64,000 nt of DNA from Trogon surrucura (Eukaryota > Chordata > Aves > Trogoniformes > Trogonidae): positions 29,785,099 through 29,849,098 of the forward strand of contig CM036658.1 in the NCBI GenBank assembly GCA_020746105.1, in the 5' to 3' direction. Shown piece by piece: positions 21,826 through 33,588 of this stretch. Positions within the stretch are counted from its first letter, which is position 1. The number at the start of each line of letters is the position of its first letter. Position numbers and translations under genes: made by a program. Under the pieces are notes generated by a model, which was not told where the DNA came from, did no database searches, and saw only the letters and a list, made by a program, of their open reading frames with translations.

Positions 21826-23134
21826 CACAGAATCACAGAATCACAGAATGTTAAAGGTTGGAAGGGACCTCAAAGATCATCTAGTCCAACCCCCCTGCCA
21901 GAGCAGGATCACCTACACTAGAGCGCACAGGAACGCGTCCAGGCGGGTTTTGAATGTCTCAAGAGATGGAGATTCCACAACCTCTCTGGGCAGCCTGTTC
22001 CAGTGCTCAGTCACCCTCACAGTGAAAAAGTTTTTCCTCATATTTTTCTGGAACCTCCTGTGTTCCAGCTTCCACCCATTGCCCCTTGTCCTGTCAGTGG
22101 ATGCCGCTGAAAAGAGCCTGGCTCCATCCTCCTGACATTCCCCCTTGACATATTTATAAACATTGATGAGGTCACCCCTCAGCCTCCTCTTCTCCAAGCT
22201 AAAGAGATCCAGCTCCTTCAGCCTTTCCTCATAAGGGAGATGCTCCACTCCCTTCACCATCTTTGTGGCTCTACGCTGGACTCTCTCAAGCAGCTCCCTG
22301 TCCTTCTTGAACTGAGGGGCCCAGAACTGGACACAATATTCCAGATGAGGCCTCACCAGGGCAGAGTAGAGGGGCAGGAGGACCTCTCTTGACCTACTTG
22401 CTACTCCCCTTCTAATACACCCCAGGATGCCATTGGCCTTCTTGGCCACGAGGGCACACTGCTGGCTCATGGTCATCCTGCTGTCCACCAGAACCCCCAG
22501 GTCCCTTTCCCCTGCACTGCTCTCCAGCAGGGCAGTCCCCAACCTATATTGGCACATGGGGTTATTTTTTCCCAAGTGCAAAACTCTACACTTGCCCTTA
22601 TTAAACTTCATAAGATTTCTCCCCGCCCAGCCCTCCAGCCTGTCCAGGTCTCTCTGAATGGCTGCACAGCCTTCTGGTGTGTCAACCACTCCCCCCCAAC
22701 TTCGTATCATCAGCAAACTTGCTGACAACATTCTCTAATCCCTCATCCAGATCATTGATGAATATATTAAACAGCACCGGCCCAAGCACTGACCCCTGAG
22801 GGACCCCACTAGACACAGGCATCCAGCCAGACTCGGCCCCATTGACCACAACCCTCTGGCTTCTTCCCTTCAACCAGTTCTCGACCCACCTCACTACTTG
22901 GTCATCCAGACCACACTTCCTCAGTTTACCTATGAGGATGCTGTGGGAGACGGTGTCAAAGGCCTTGCTGATGTCCAGGTAGACCACGTCCACTGCATGG
23001 CCACCATCCATCCACCTGGTTATGTCTTCGTAAAAGGCTATCAGGTTGGTCAAACATGACTTCCCCTTGGCAAAGCCATGCTGACTGCCCCTAATAACCT
23101 TCTTATCCTTGATATGCCTAGAGACAGTGTCAAG
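21826..23134 (-). mobile_element. CR1 LINE, minus strand, 5'-truncated in RT
   Basis: The tail CACAGAATCACAGAATCACAG starts at 21826. Homology ends at 23134, in the segment GAGACAGTGTCAAG, where sister copies continue GATAAGATG. The 1.3-kb copy is very close to the 14400-16796 element in its 3' 900 bp but lacks that element's 2-bp deletion before FADD. Confidence 0.92.
21913..23134 (-). pseudogene. CR1 RT C-terminal half, frameshifted in a C-run
   Basis: Two overlapping frames make up this partial ORF2. The first (about 23134 to 22682) encodes [14 protein letters not shown], motif [31 protein letters not shown] and an in-frame [10 protein letters not shown]. The second (about 22690 to 21913) encodes the thumb and C-terminal region, ending at the usual DAFLCALV stop. 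The break lies in the C-run near 22688-22695, where sister copies have CCATTCCTCCC, so a small homopolymer insertion caused the frameshift. The N-terminal half of RT is missing by truncation. All RT motifs present keep their catalytic Asp residues. Confidence 0.85.
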
Positions 23135-25237
23135 TGTCCCTTGGGCACAGCACTGGATGTGCAGCTGCAACATGAGTTTGAGCTCAGTCCCATGAAATAT
23201 GCTAATCTGACAAATCACTGCATTTGGCAGTGGTGGAAACTAACACTCTTGCACTGAAGCAGGGTCTAAACACTAAGACAGTAAGATACTGTTCAGGGAG
23301 AGCTCGGAGAACCCTTTTTGCCACTGCCAAGCTGCCAGCTGCCTGTGCGGGGGATTGCGGTCTGCCATCCCTCACTTTGCTCTCTTACAGTCAGAACTGC
23401 AGGCTCACTTTCACCAGTGGAGGTCTAATTTTAACCTCTTTTTGTACAGCTTTATTGCAGCTTAACTACAGCTTCTGCACATACAATGTATGTTAGATGC
23501 AAGGCTTGCAAATATACTTTTACTAGACCATGCTAACTGCTCATACAGCCACACCCATAGAAGATCAAGTAACAGTACTTTAAATAAACCTTCTGCCATA
23601 GGGTTGATAGTGCCGTTAAGACATTTCAGTGAATGTGCTCTACTTATTACTATTTGGCTTCAGCAGTCCCAGAGAAATCTTTGTATGTTCAGGAAGGAAT
23701 ATTAAATAGCCTATACCAAATAGAAAATAGAATCAATTTACTCCATAGTTAATTAAGGCTTTCTCATTTGTTCAGTGTGTTTTATTGTGTATCAGATTAT
23801 CCCCATCAATGTAAGAACGAATCCTGGAAGAGGAATATATAAGATGCTTTGGGATAGGACACGTAACGTGACATGAATATGAATAACAACTTTACCATCT
23901 GTATGTTCATTTTCCTATATAATTTCACAATTCCTATTCCCAAGAGACTTTGGTAGGGGTGCTAGGAAATTCTTTAAATGTTGGACGTCCCTTCCATAAA
24001 TAGCCACAAATGAATACGAAAATGCAGTGTTGAAACCTGACTTTGGTTTTTGAATGCATCTTGTGCACAGACTGAGAGCTTAAAGACCTCTGCTGAAAGA
24101 TAAAATTTAGTTTGCTTTAGATCTAAACATGGCACTTTGCTGGGCATTTTATATTTGGATTTGGAAGATATAGTATCTTTAGTTCTTTGAAATCTAACTG
24201 ATCTGAAAGAAAAAGGTAAGGTTTTGATACTATATGTTAAAATTGTGAAACTATTAAGCATAAATAAATTCATACCTTTAAACTGAATCTAGATATTTAA
24301 ATATTCATTATATATTTATATAAGCTAAACACCAGAAGAACAATCTATCCCACATTTCCTAACTCAGAGTTCTTCCTGCCTCTAGTTTTCACAGACCCCC
24401 TATTTTTTAAACTAATTTAGATAGGAATCTAATTTTTGAAAGAGGCTTTGTCCTGTTCATGTTCATATTTATAATGAAATGAATGTATGACTGTAATAGG
24501 TGATAGTTTATCCACATCAACCTCATAGGGTAAGCAGTGATATCTGTGACAGTCATTGCAGCAGCACAGTCTTAGGATGTTCTATCAGAAAAGAAACTGT
24601 ACAGGGACCTTAATTAAATTAGAACAGGTGTACTAGGATGTGATTCAACTGCACTTTCCTAGGCAGGCATATCTTTACTTTCTCATCCAAATCACCAATT
24701 AGGTTAGGAGCACAAGTCTTGACTGACTGCCAGTAAAATTTGTTGCTAACTCATTGAGGCACTTCATAAGTCTTCCTCTAACTTATCTTTACCTGTTATA
24801 CATATAATAAGTATTTTTTTCTGTCTTTATATCAATCAATCAACAAATGAAGTTGTTTGAGCTAATGATAAACTAATGGTATACTGATGGTTCTCTGAGA
24901 AAATAAAGCATGCTTCAGCTTTGTAAAAAATAACACATCCTCTCCTGCTCTAAATTTGCTAACTAGGTAAAAGATAGTACACGATAATATGCTTTAAGAA
25001 TATACAGTTAAGAACACCTGTATTGGTAGAAGTGGTTGTTAGCAAGAACCATCTGTAATCATCTTTTTGCTACATTTCATTCTGCTATTATGAGAGCCAG
25101 AATTGGATTTGTATGTATGTATGCTGCATTAACTTTAGAATAACTTCTGTAAGCCAGCCCACTATGCCTTCTTTTATGTACATTGTCTTTATGGCCCTGT
25201 ATTCTGTTCTACACTGCAATGCAGAATGCGATGTAAT
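23135..25237. other. Unique AT-rich sequence
   Basis: No gene or repeat was recognised. Sequence at 23220-23500 is somewhat GC-richer and open in one frame for 90 codons, but it shows no known domain and no coding signature I can support. Confidence 0.5.
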
Positions 25238-25249
25238 AGTAATAAGTAA
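25238..25249 (+). repeat. Left target-site duplication of the 25-28 kb CR1
   Basis: AGTAATAAGTAA is repeated perfectly at 27985-27996, directly after the CR1 tail. CR1 homology (GACTGGAATGTGGTCATGG, encoding DWNVVM) begins on the very next base, so this is convincing as a 12-bp duplication despite its AT-richness. Confidence 0.85.
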
Positions 25250-27984
25250 GACTGGAATGTGGTCATGGGTGGCCATGTCCTTTTCAGGAAAGACAGGCCA
25301 GCCAGGCGAGGTGGTGGAGTCGCTCTTTACATGAAAGAGCAACTACAATGTCTTGAATACCATCCAGGCATGGAGGAGGAGCAAGTTGAGAGTGTATGGG
25401 TTAGAATTAAGGGGCAGGCGGGCAGGAGAGATACTGTCGTGGGTGTTTGTTACAGGCCACCAGATCAGGGTGAGGAAGTTGATGAGGCCTTCTACAGGCA
25501 GCTGAGAGCGGTCTCACAATCACAGGCCCTGGTTGTCATGGGGGATTTTAACTTCCCTGATATTTGCTGGAACGACAACTCAGCCAGCCAGCCACAGTCC
25601 AGGAGGTTCCTCCAGTGCATCGATGATAATTTTCTGATGCAAATAGTGGAGGAGCCGACTAGGAGAGGAGCACTGCTGGACCTCATCCTCGCTAACAAGG
25701 AGGATCTGGTTGAAGCAGTAAAGGTTGAGGGCTGCCTTGGCTGCAGTGACCATGAAATGGTGGAGTTCAGGATCTCATGTAGCAGAAACAAAATAGCAAG
25801 CAGAATTGCAACCCTGGACCTCACCAAGGCAAACTTTGGATTTTTCAAACAATTACTCGAGAAAATCCCATGGGCAAGGCTGTTTGAAGGTAAAGAGGCC
25901 CAAGATAGTTGGTTAGCATTCAGGGACTGCTTCTACCGTGCTCAAGATCAGAGCATCCCGACACGTAGGAAGTCAAGGAAGGGAGCCAGGAGACCTGCGT
26001 GGCTAAACAGGGATCTGCTGGGTAAGCTCAAGGGCAAGAGGAGAATTTACAGATCTTGGAAGGCAGGGCTGGCCACTTGGGAAGAATATAAGGCTGTTGT
26101 CCGAGGATGTAGGGAGGCAACCAGGAAAGCAAAGGCCTCCCTAGAATTGAACCTGGCGAGAGGGGTCAAGGACAACAGGAAGAGCTTTTTCAAATACGTG
26201 GCAGATAAAACTAACACCAGAGGCAATGTAGGCCCACTGATGAATGAGGTGGGTGCCTTGGTGACAGAAGATACAGAGAAGGCAGAGTTACTGAATGCCT
26301 TCTTTGTCTCTGTCTACTCTGCCAGAGGCTGTCCTGAGGAGCCCCATTCCCCTGAGGCCCCAGAGGAAGTCAGGGCAGTGGAGGATTTTGCTTTAGTCGA
26401 TGAGGACTGGGTTAGGGACCAATTAAGCAATCTGGACATCCATAAATCCATGGGTCCAGATGGGATGCATCCACGGGTGCTGAGGGAGCTGGCTGATGTC
26501 ATTGCTAGACCACTCTCCATCATCTTTGCCAAGTCTTGGGAGATGGGAGAGGTGCCTGAGGACTGGAGGAAAGCAAATGTCACTCCAGTCTTCAAACAGG
26601 GCAAGAAGGAGGACCCGGGTAACTATAGACCGGTCAGCTTCACCTCCATCCCTGGGAAAGTGATGGAACGACTTATCCTTGGTGCCATCTCAAGGCATAT
26701 CAGGGATAAGAGGGTCATTAGAGACAGTCAACATGGCTTCACCAAAGGGAAGTCCTGCTTGACTAACCTCATAGCCTTTTATGAGGATATAACAAGGTGG
26801 ATAGATGATGGCAGAGCGGTGGATGTGGTCTACCTTGAATTCAGTAAAGCATTTGACACAGTCTCCCACAGCATCCTTACTGCTAAACTGAGGAAGTGTG
26901 GTCTAGACTCTCGGGTAGTGAGGTGGACTGTGAACTGGCTGAGGGGAAGAAGCCAAAGAGTTGTGGTCAATGGGGTGGAGTCTGGTTGGAGGCCTGTATC
27001 CAGTGGAGTCCCTCAAGGGTCGGTACTGGGACCAGTATTATTCAATATATTCATCGATGACTTGGATGAGGAACTAGAGAGTACTATCAGCAAGTTTGCT
27101 GATGACACGAAGCTGGGAGGAGTGGCTGACACACCAGAAGGCTGTGCTGCCATTCAGCGAGACCTGGACAGGCTGGAGGGTTGGGCGGGGAAAAATTTAA
27201 TGAAATATAACAAGGGTAAATGTAGGGTCTTGCATCTGGGTAGGAACAACCCCAGGTTCCAGTATAAGTTGGGGAATGACTTATTAGAGAGTAGTGTAGG
27301 GGAAAGGGACCTGGGAGTCTTGGTGGACAGCAGGATGACCATGAGCCAGCACTGTGCCCTTGTGGCCAGGAAGGCCAATGGCATCCTGGGGTGTATTAGA
27401 AGGGGAGTGGTTAGTAGGTCAAGAGAGGTTCTCCTTCCCCTCTACTCTGCCCTGGTGAGACCCCATCTGGAATATTGTGTCCAGTTCTGGGCCCCTCAGC
27501 TCAAGAAAGACAGGGAACTGCTGGAGAGAGTCCAGCACAGGGCAACTAGGATGATTAAGGGAGTGGAGCATCTCCCTTATGACGAAAGGCTGAGGGAGCT
27601 GGGGCTCTTTAGTTTGGAGAAGAGGAGACTGAGGGGTGACCTCATTAATGTTTACAAATATATCAAGGGTGAGTGTCACGAGGATGGAGCCAGGCTTTTC
27701 TCGGTGACAACCAACGATAGGACAAGGGGTAATGGGCTGAAACTGGAACATAAGAGGTTCCGCTTAAACTCAAGAAGAAACTTCTTCTCAGTGAGGGTGA
27801 CGGAACACTGGAACAGGCTGCCCAGGGAGGTTGTGGAGTCTCCTTCTCTGGAGACATTCAAGACCTGCCTGGACACGTTCCTGTGTAGCATAATCTAGGC
27901 ATTCCTGCTCTGGCAGGGGGATTGGACTTGATGATCTTTCGAGGTCCCTTCCAATCCCTAACATTCTATGATTCCATTCTATGA
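25250..27984 (+). mobile_element. CR1 LINE, plus strand, 5'-truncated, open ORF2, flanked by TSD
   Basis: This 2.74-kb CR1 has both boundaries fixed by a perfect 12-bp direct repeat. The 5' end is truncated inside the endonuclease region. The 3' UTR is short (27899-27984) and ends TTCTATGATTCCATTCTATGA. It is the only plus-strand member of the younger group; the four related copies between 4 and 23 kb are all minus strand. ORF2 has no stop or frameshift, so this looks like the most recent or best preserved insertion in the window. Confidence 0.95.
25259..27898 (+). CDS. CR1 ORF2 protein fragment: AP endonuclease C-terminus plus reverse transcriptase
   Basis: This frame is open for 879 codons. 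It actually begins at the element edge, 25250; the GTG at 25259 is only a formal start, because the true N-terminus was lost by 5' truncation. In order it shows a partial AP-type endonuclease ([10 protein letters not shown] at residues 95-104, SDHEMVEF from residue 163), then a linker. RT follows with [40 protein letters not shown], motif [28 protein letters not shown] (GVPQG from residue 583) and FADD (613-616), then the C-terminal region to TAG at 27896-27898. The family uses this protein for target-primed reverse transcription. Here the first motif A residue, a catalytic Asp in sister copies (LDISKAFD), is Glu (GAA, 26837-26839). The missing endonuclease N-terminus and this change make it probably inactive, and no host promoter is evident. 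Confidence 0.88.
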   Translation: MVMGGHVLFRKDRPARRGGGVALYMKEQLQCLEYHPGMEEEQVESVWVRIKGQAGRRDTVVGVCYRPPDQGEEVDEAFYRQLRAVSQSQALVVMGDFNFPDICWNDNSASQPQSRRFLQCIDDNFLMQIVEEPTRRGALLDLILANKEDLVEAVKVEGCLGCSDHEMVEFRISCSRNKIASRIATLDLTKANFGFFKQLLEKIPWARLFEGKEAQDSWLAFRDCFYRAQDQSIPTRRKSRKGARRPAWLNRDLLGKLKGKRRIYRSWKAGLATWEEYKAVVRGCREATRKAKASLELNLARGVKDNRKSFFKYVADKTNTRGNVGPLMNEVGALVTEDTEKAELLNAFFVSVYSARGCPEEPHSPEAPEEVRAVEDFALVDEDWVRDQLSNLDIHKSMGPDGMHPRVLRELADVIARPLSIIFAKSWEMGEVPEDWRKANVTPVFKQGKKEDPGNYRPVSFTSIPGKVMERLILGAISRHIRDKRVIRDSQHGFTKGKSCLTNLIAFYEDITRWIDDGRAVDVVYLEFSKAFDTVSHSILTAKLRKCGLDSRVVRWTVNWLRGRSQRVVVNGVESGWRPVSSGVPQGSVLGPVLFNIFIDDLDEELESTISKFADDTKLGGVADTPEGCAAIQRDLDRLEGWAGKNLMKYNKGKCRVLHLGRNNPRFQYKLGNDLLESSVGERDLGVLVDSRMTMSQHCALVARKANGILGCIRRGVVSRSREVLLPLYSALVRPHLEYCVQFWAPQLKKDRELLERVQHRATRMIKGVEHLPYDERLRELGLFSLEKRRLRGDLINVYKYIKGECHEDGARLFSVTTNDRTRGNGLKLEHKRFRLNSRRNFFSVRVTEHWNRLPREVVESPSLETFKTCLDTFLCSII

Positions 27985-27996
27985 AGTAATAAGTAA
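27985..27996 (+). repeat. Right target-site duplication of the 25-28 kb CR1
   Basis: AGTAATAAGTAA, identical to 25238-25249, immediately follows the terminal ATTCTATGA of the element. Confidence 0.85.
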
Positions 27997-28994
27997 TAAT
28001 TTGTTAATTTCTCTTTGTTCTGAAGCTCTCAAAACCTGACATGAAAACTTATATTTTAAACACCTTCAGTAATTACTGTTCTGAGATCCAGAAAGGTTGA
28101 GTGGCATTTCTGTAGGAAACCTGCACTGCAAGGGAATTGTAATGTAGAAACTTCAAATGACAAAAGCAGTGTTTCGATTCTTAAAAAATATCTCTAAGTA
28201 TCATGCATAGACTGCAGACAAGCAGAATAACCCTTAGAGGAGCTAGTAAGGAATGTTTTGGACTACACACATAAGTGAAATAGGATTTCACATTCCATTC
28301 CAGACCTGATTTAAGAGCAGAAAAATCAATCTGAATTAACTTTTAAAATGGATTGACTAAACCACATTAAACTTCCGTGTAGCGAACTCTCATTTAAAAT
28401 GTATTAATTTACTTCAGAAGTAAATGTAGTTAAATCAAATTAGGACCACTTTAATTTTGAATGAGAATGTGCACTTAATATAGTTAAAGTAATCACAACT
28501 TTAAATTCACACCTTTAGTTAATTTGAATTAGTTTTCTTGAGTGTTTCCAGACATAAAAGCTCTAAAACTCACTGAAGTCGATAAACATTTCTTCAGATG
28601 TGCATTCTTAATGTATCCAGATAAAACAGGGCAGGCAAGACAGCCTAGAGGAGCATGTCCTGACAACCAATGATACTGTGGATGCAGAGTAAAGGTAGAG
28701 TTTCCCATCTAGCAAAAGCTAAGGTGGAAGTAAGTGTCTCTCATGAGTGGTACCTCAACACTGAAAACATTTAAAACCACCTACAGTCAACATTTCATTG
28801 TATCTGTGATAGTCAAATTTTTGACACTGAAGTAATGTTATCAAAAATTGGCTGCAGTGTGCTGTTACCTCTTGACAGGCAATATCATCTACAACAACCA
28901 AGAGACATTTAATGAACTGTGGGTGTTGATTACACACAGCAATTTCACTGCTTTCCCTGCAAACTGCAAATCTTAATGACCTGGCTTGCCGTAT
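27997..28994. other. AT-rich unique sequence
   Basis: No gene or repeat was recognised. The sequence at 28330-28540 is rich in TTAAT/TTTAAA words but is not a regular tandem repeat. Confidence 0.5.
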
Positions 28995-29073
28995 TACAGA
29001 ATCACAGAGTCACAGGACATTAGGGGCTGGAAGGGACCTCAAAAGATATACCTAATGGCCACCCACTGCCATG
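28995..29073 (-). mobile_element. Short CR1 3'-end fragment
   Basis: The plus strand reads TACAGAATCACAGAGTCACAG, then GGGGCTGGAAGGGACCTC and a diverged GATATACCTAATGGCCACCC. This is the complement of a CR1 tail and about 80 bp of 3' UTR. The element is extremely 5'-truncated, as is common for CR1. Confidence 0.8.
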
Positions 29074-32000
29074 CACGCTTGCACTGTGTACAGCTTGCTT
29101 CTTCTTCAATGAGCTGCAGATGAAAGAGGCTTTTATCTGAGCTATTGAGAAAACAGTGGGAGACATGAAGGAAGAAGACTGGGATAATGCAATCTCTGAT
29201 AAGACCATCTTTACTCTTACAGTGCAGATTAAAATTTACATGAGAATAATAAATGTGCCAGATGAACTGCAGGACTTCTGCCCAGAATCTCTGTTCAAAA
29301 GTAGCAAAGTGCAATGGCCACATGACTGAGAAATGCCAAGGTATGAACAGCAAGTGAATCACGTGGTAATAGCTGCATACAGGTGAGCAGACTGTACTGA
29401 CAAGTGAGAGAAACAGGACATCTGGACATCAGAACTTGGTTGATTGAAAATTGCTTTTGTGCAGGTGAAGTGAAGATACTGCAAGGCTGTAAATCTGAGG
29501 ATTTAAGAGCCAGAACAGGATGGCTTGTAGTGAATTTAACTACCTGTGATATTTCAATATAATGCAAATTTATCTACATACCTTTAAATAAAAAAAATAC
29601 CAGGTTACAGACACTACCATCACAGATTTCTTGGGAAGAAGAAGCAATTTTGAGCAACAAAATTTTGAGCAGAGATGCCAATTTTGCCCTAACATGAAAT
29701 TGTGCATCCACAGTTAAATGAACATGTATAACAAGTTCCGATATAGATAAGGTATAACATTCTAAATTCACGCTTAGACATTTGGATATAACAGACTTCT
29801 TTTAGAACAACATTATTATATTTGTTAAAAAAAAAAGGTCAAGCTCTTTGTTATTCGTGGGCCTATGAATGACTTGTAAGTACATCAAGCTTGCTCATAC
29901 AGAGAAGTTATTAGTAAGAGCCAGGAAAAAAACCACACAGTTGATAGAAAATAGAATGTATGTGTATAATGCAGTGCATGACAGATTAGATTTTTCCATT
30001 TATTGTCACAGTTTTCAATTTCCACTAAGATATAATTTTAGTTATATACAGATTCTAACAAATTTCAAGACAATAAACAAATTTCACTCATTAGCATAAA
30101 ACACATGCAGGATACGGACTGCAGGTGACTTACTGCTGTTGTTGAGTGTTGCAAATCTGTGACCTAGTTCTAACCCAGTTAAAAACTCCAAATGACTCAT
30201 CAGGAATTTTGTATGAGTGCCAATCAGCACTGAAACTGCAGCATCCTTTCACAGATGTGCCTCACACTGTCTTCTACAAGAGCTGGCCAGCAGAACTGAT
30301 CTTCCTGAATTTCAGTTCAGCTGTGGAAATGAAATACATTGTTATAGAGATTTCTCCTGATTTGACTAAATATTGTTTATCCCACCTTCTTCTTGTAAGC
30401 AGTTTATCAAAAGAAAATGCTTAGCAATCTTTTAATTCAGAATCTGCATCTCAAGGTAGAGGAACCTCCATGTACTCCAGGGCAAATAGTAATGAAAATT
30501 CTGGATTTAACATCATCATTTTAATGGCAAAATACTTATTTTATCCTTCTAAATTGCATTTAAGCCACTGGCTTTCTATTATGATTATTTATGGTTATCA
30601 TTTTGGCTGCTCTGAGAGGCAGTGTCTGGACTTAGTTGTCTTCTCTGCTCAGGATGAAAAATGAAGTTTGAAAGAATGTTCATTACCTTCACGGCATGTG
30701 TTGACTGCACTGATTCTTCATCTGCCAAAATGCGTATGCTGGCTTCTGTCTCATCTGGAGACCTCTGGAACTAAAAGTAATTGATCAAATTAATTCTAAT
30801 ATAATCCCACACAGGCCCTGCTACCATTGCAGCTTGTTAACCTTATATGCAAACAATTTATTTAAACTGTCTGGATGACATCATGAAAACTACCTTCAAC
30901 ACATAAAAAAAAGCGCATGAAATGAAAGTCTGTTTCAACATTTTTTTTAGGATATGAGTCTAAAAAAGCGCCAAAATTTGAGACCTCAATACTTACTGAA
31001 TTAATCTCAATTCAGTTGGCTATACCTCCCAAATTTCCCAACTCTTTAAGAAAAAAAAATACAGCAATTTTCAAATCCTCAAGTTCACCACAGTAACTTT
31101 GTACATAGCACAAAGTAGGAATTGAAGGAGGCTAGCAGTGATTTTCTGTACTGTGTGCTTCCTTTTCTTTCATGCTGATGATTCTCACTCCTGTGTTTTT
31201 GGACCTTTACATCCAAATCAACTCACTGATAGGTTTCTATCACTCTTTATGAACTGCAATCTATCCATTTACTCCCTTTGGCAACTATAGTTTTTGGTTA
31301 TGCAAAATATTAAGGCAGTTGCGATAAACTCCTTTGCAGTTGTTTCCACCATCCTGTGTACTTTCTGTTTTTCACACTGGCTAGTAACTGGTGCCCTGTG
31401 CAATGACCTGGCATAACGTGTGAAATACAAAAAGTGTCTGATTCCACTGCCACAGCAGAATATATCTTTTAGTATAAAAGTAACTATTCATAAACCATCA
31501 GAAATGCCAAGGGTACCTAAAACAGCAGAAAGTGAGTCTCATAACAAAATAAGAGTGAGGACATAAGTGTGCACATAACTGGTTGTGATTTATAGGTACA
31601 CAATGTTTCCCACTGCTTTGGGGTCCCTGCTGTAACTAGACACAACGTGCTGAATTAAAGATAGCACAGCAGTCTCAGCTTCAAGATTTCCTATAATTTA
31701 TCACTCTAGTCCAAGCACTTAGCCATGATGATGTCATATATATATTAAATTACTTTACATTACAGTGAAAAAAACCCAAAAAGCAAGATTAAAATGTTTT
31801 AAAGATATTACCATGATCATAAAAATATGAAACAGTATCTCCCAATCATTTGCCCTCATCACTAGTGCTTAGCTGGGCAGTAGTTAAGAGCTGTTGGACC
31901 TCCTGGTACGTATTACCTCAGTGGAAGTATTTAATACTTATTAAGCATGGCTTCTGAATGGGAAAGATGAAGACTACCTTGGGAACACTCCTAAAGGGAC

Positions 32001-32808
32001 AATACATTGTCATAATGTCTTGTGATTATTATGCTATTTAATAAGCAAAACTGTCCTTTTCAGGTAAACCAGGCTGTTTGTCATAGACTGTCGTAACAGC
32101 TTTATAAATTCTCTTGACTCTAGCCTAGTAGGCAGGTTTCCTAAAATACCACAGTTGTAGTAGAAAAGATATAACATTCTTTAAGGTCGATTTCTTCTAG
32201 AATTGCTCAATGCTATGTACTGTATTACGTATTTTACTCAGGGCTAATTGCAACCTTTCAGTAAAAGCTTTTCCTGAAAGTAGATACTGAAAGGTACACT
32301 TTGTACAAAACCATCATCTTTTCAGCATAAATTTTAGGTTCAAAATGGAAGATATAATTCTGAAATTATGCTGTCCTTTACAGACATAGAACCCCTAATT
32401 TCAAGTCTACATTCTACATAATTTCTCTCCCAGTCCACCATTTTGACAACAGAGGAAGATAGTATCATCCTGGATGGACTAATACATGATTTGTTTGAAA
32501 AATTAAAAATTGACTTGTTTCTGAAGTTATTAATGCAAATAGCTGCAAAGACAACACAGATATTTGCAATATTGATGTGCACAGTCCTCTAGCCAATTTC
32601 TGAGGATATCAGGGTACAATATGTGAGGTACAGTGGTTTTCTAACAAATTAAGCAAATTTAAATAAATAACAACTATGGAGAGATGTGGCTGCATTTCAT
32701 GTATCAAAATTCCCAGATATGATTTGTGTGCTGCAGTGCTACACTATTCTTTTCTTTTTTTCTTTTTCTTTTTTATTTTTTTCCACTAGTTGTATCAGTT
32801 TATGCAGT
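29074..32808. other. AT-rich unique sequence
   Basis: No gene or repeat was recognised. ORFs here are at most about 107 codons, overlap on opposite strands and match no known domain. A pyrimidine-rich run (TTTCTTTTTTTCTTTTTC) at about 32745-32785 lies just left of the LTR. Confidence 0.5.
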
Positions 32809-33588
32809 TGTTGCAGGTTAGGGCTGGGCTGGCCACTAAATGCTGACAGATGCTCTCTAACCCCTTCTCCCTCCCCAAATGAGAGGGAAAAGGGAATGAG
32901 GCAGAGAGACTTATGGATTGGAGAAAAAAAGAAATTAAAGCAGCTTTAATGAATAAGGAAATAATAAAAATTGTTAAATACATACATATATACAAAACCG
33001 ATATCAAACCCAACTCCCCTCCACCCTGATGGCAATCCCCACTGATGCTGCAGAGCAGGCAGCACCAGGGAAGGCCCAGGCTCAGGGCAGAGGGGAGCTG
33101 GGTAGGGGAGTTGGATTCAGGAACTCGGGATCAGGCTCAGAGGCAGAAGATCAGATGAAGTCCTCACTGGATGCCATTGCAGAACAGAAGAAAGAGGAAG
33201 AAGACCTAAACCCCTGTGATTCTTCAGTTTTGTACTGGCTATGGCGTGTAGGGAATGAAATAGTCTTGTTGGTCACCTGCCCTGTCAGTTACTCCCCTGA
33301 GGTGCAACCTTTTACTTCCTTGTGCCCCCCTCTCACTACCCAGCACCCCCAGCGTGGCACACAAGAGCCAGCAGTGGCCTTGGTCACTATGGGAATAAGT
33401 ATCAGCAAGAGCCTTTCTGCATCCCAGTCCCAGGCAGTAACTGTAAACATCAGGTGTTATCACTGCCAGTAGCACACACTGTCTGCAAAAACATGCTGCT
33501 GACTGCAGAAAGTGTAGCCTCTAAGAGACTGAGCTGAGAAGTAAAAATCACTGAGCAGAACTGGTTCTGTTTAGCTCAAACCAGGACA
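32809..33588 (-). mobile_element. Solo LTR of endogenous retrovirus, minus strand
   Basis: This 780-bp copy of the same LTR family as 4458-5236 is in opposite orientation. Read on the plus strand, its left end is TGTTGCAGGTTAGGG (complement of CCTGCAACA) and its right end is AAACCAGGACA (complement of TGTCCTGGTTT). TTTAAT at 32945-32950 is the complement of the ATTAAA poly(A) signal. A TATATA box lies nearby around 32985-32993. There is no internal retroviral sequence. The flanking pentamers are GCAGT and TTAGT, which match at three of five positions, so a 5-bp target duplication is possible but not clear. Confidence 0.88.

Noticed and set aside
22682-23218. N-terminal 28 residues of the minus-strand RT frame as part of CR1
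   Set aside because: CR1 homology stops at 23134; the extra residues are read-through into flanking unique DNA.
25259-27898. An active, full-length CR1
   Set aside because: The element lacks its 5' UTR, ORF1 and the N-terminal endonuclease, and RT motif A has Glu in place of the catalytic Asp.
29039-29567. Overlapping minus-strand ORFs of 107 and 90 codons as a host gene
   Set aside because: No domain, no coding-like composition, and one frame overlaps the CR1 tail; treated as chance ORFs.
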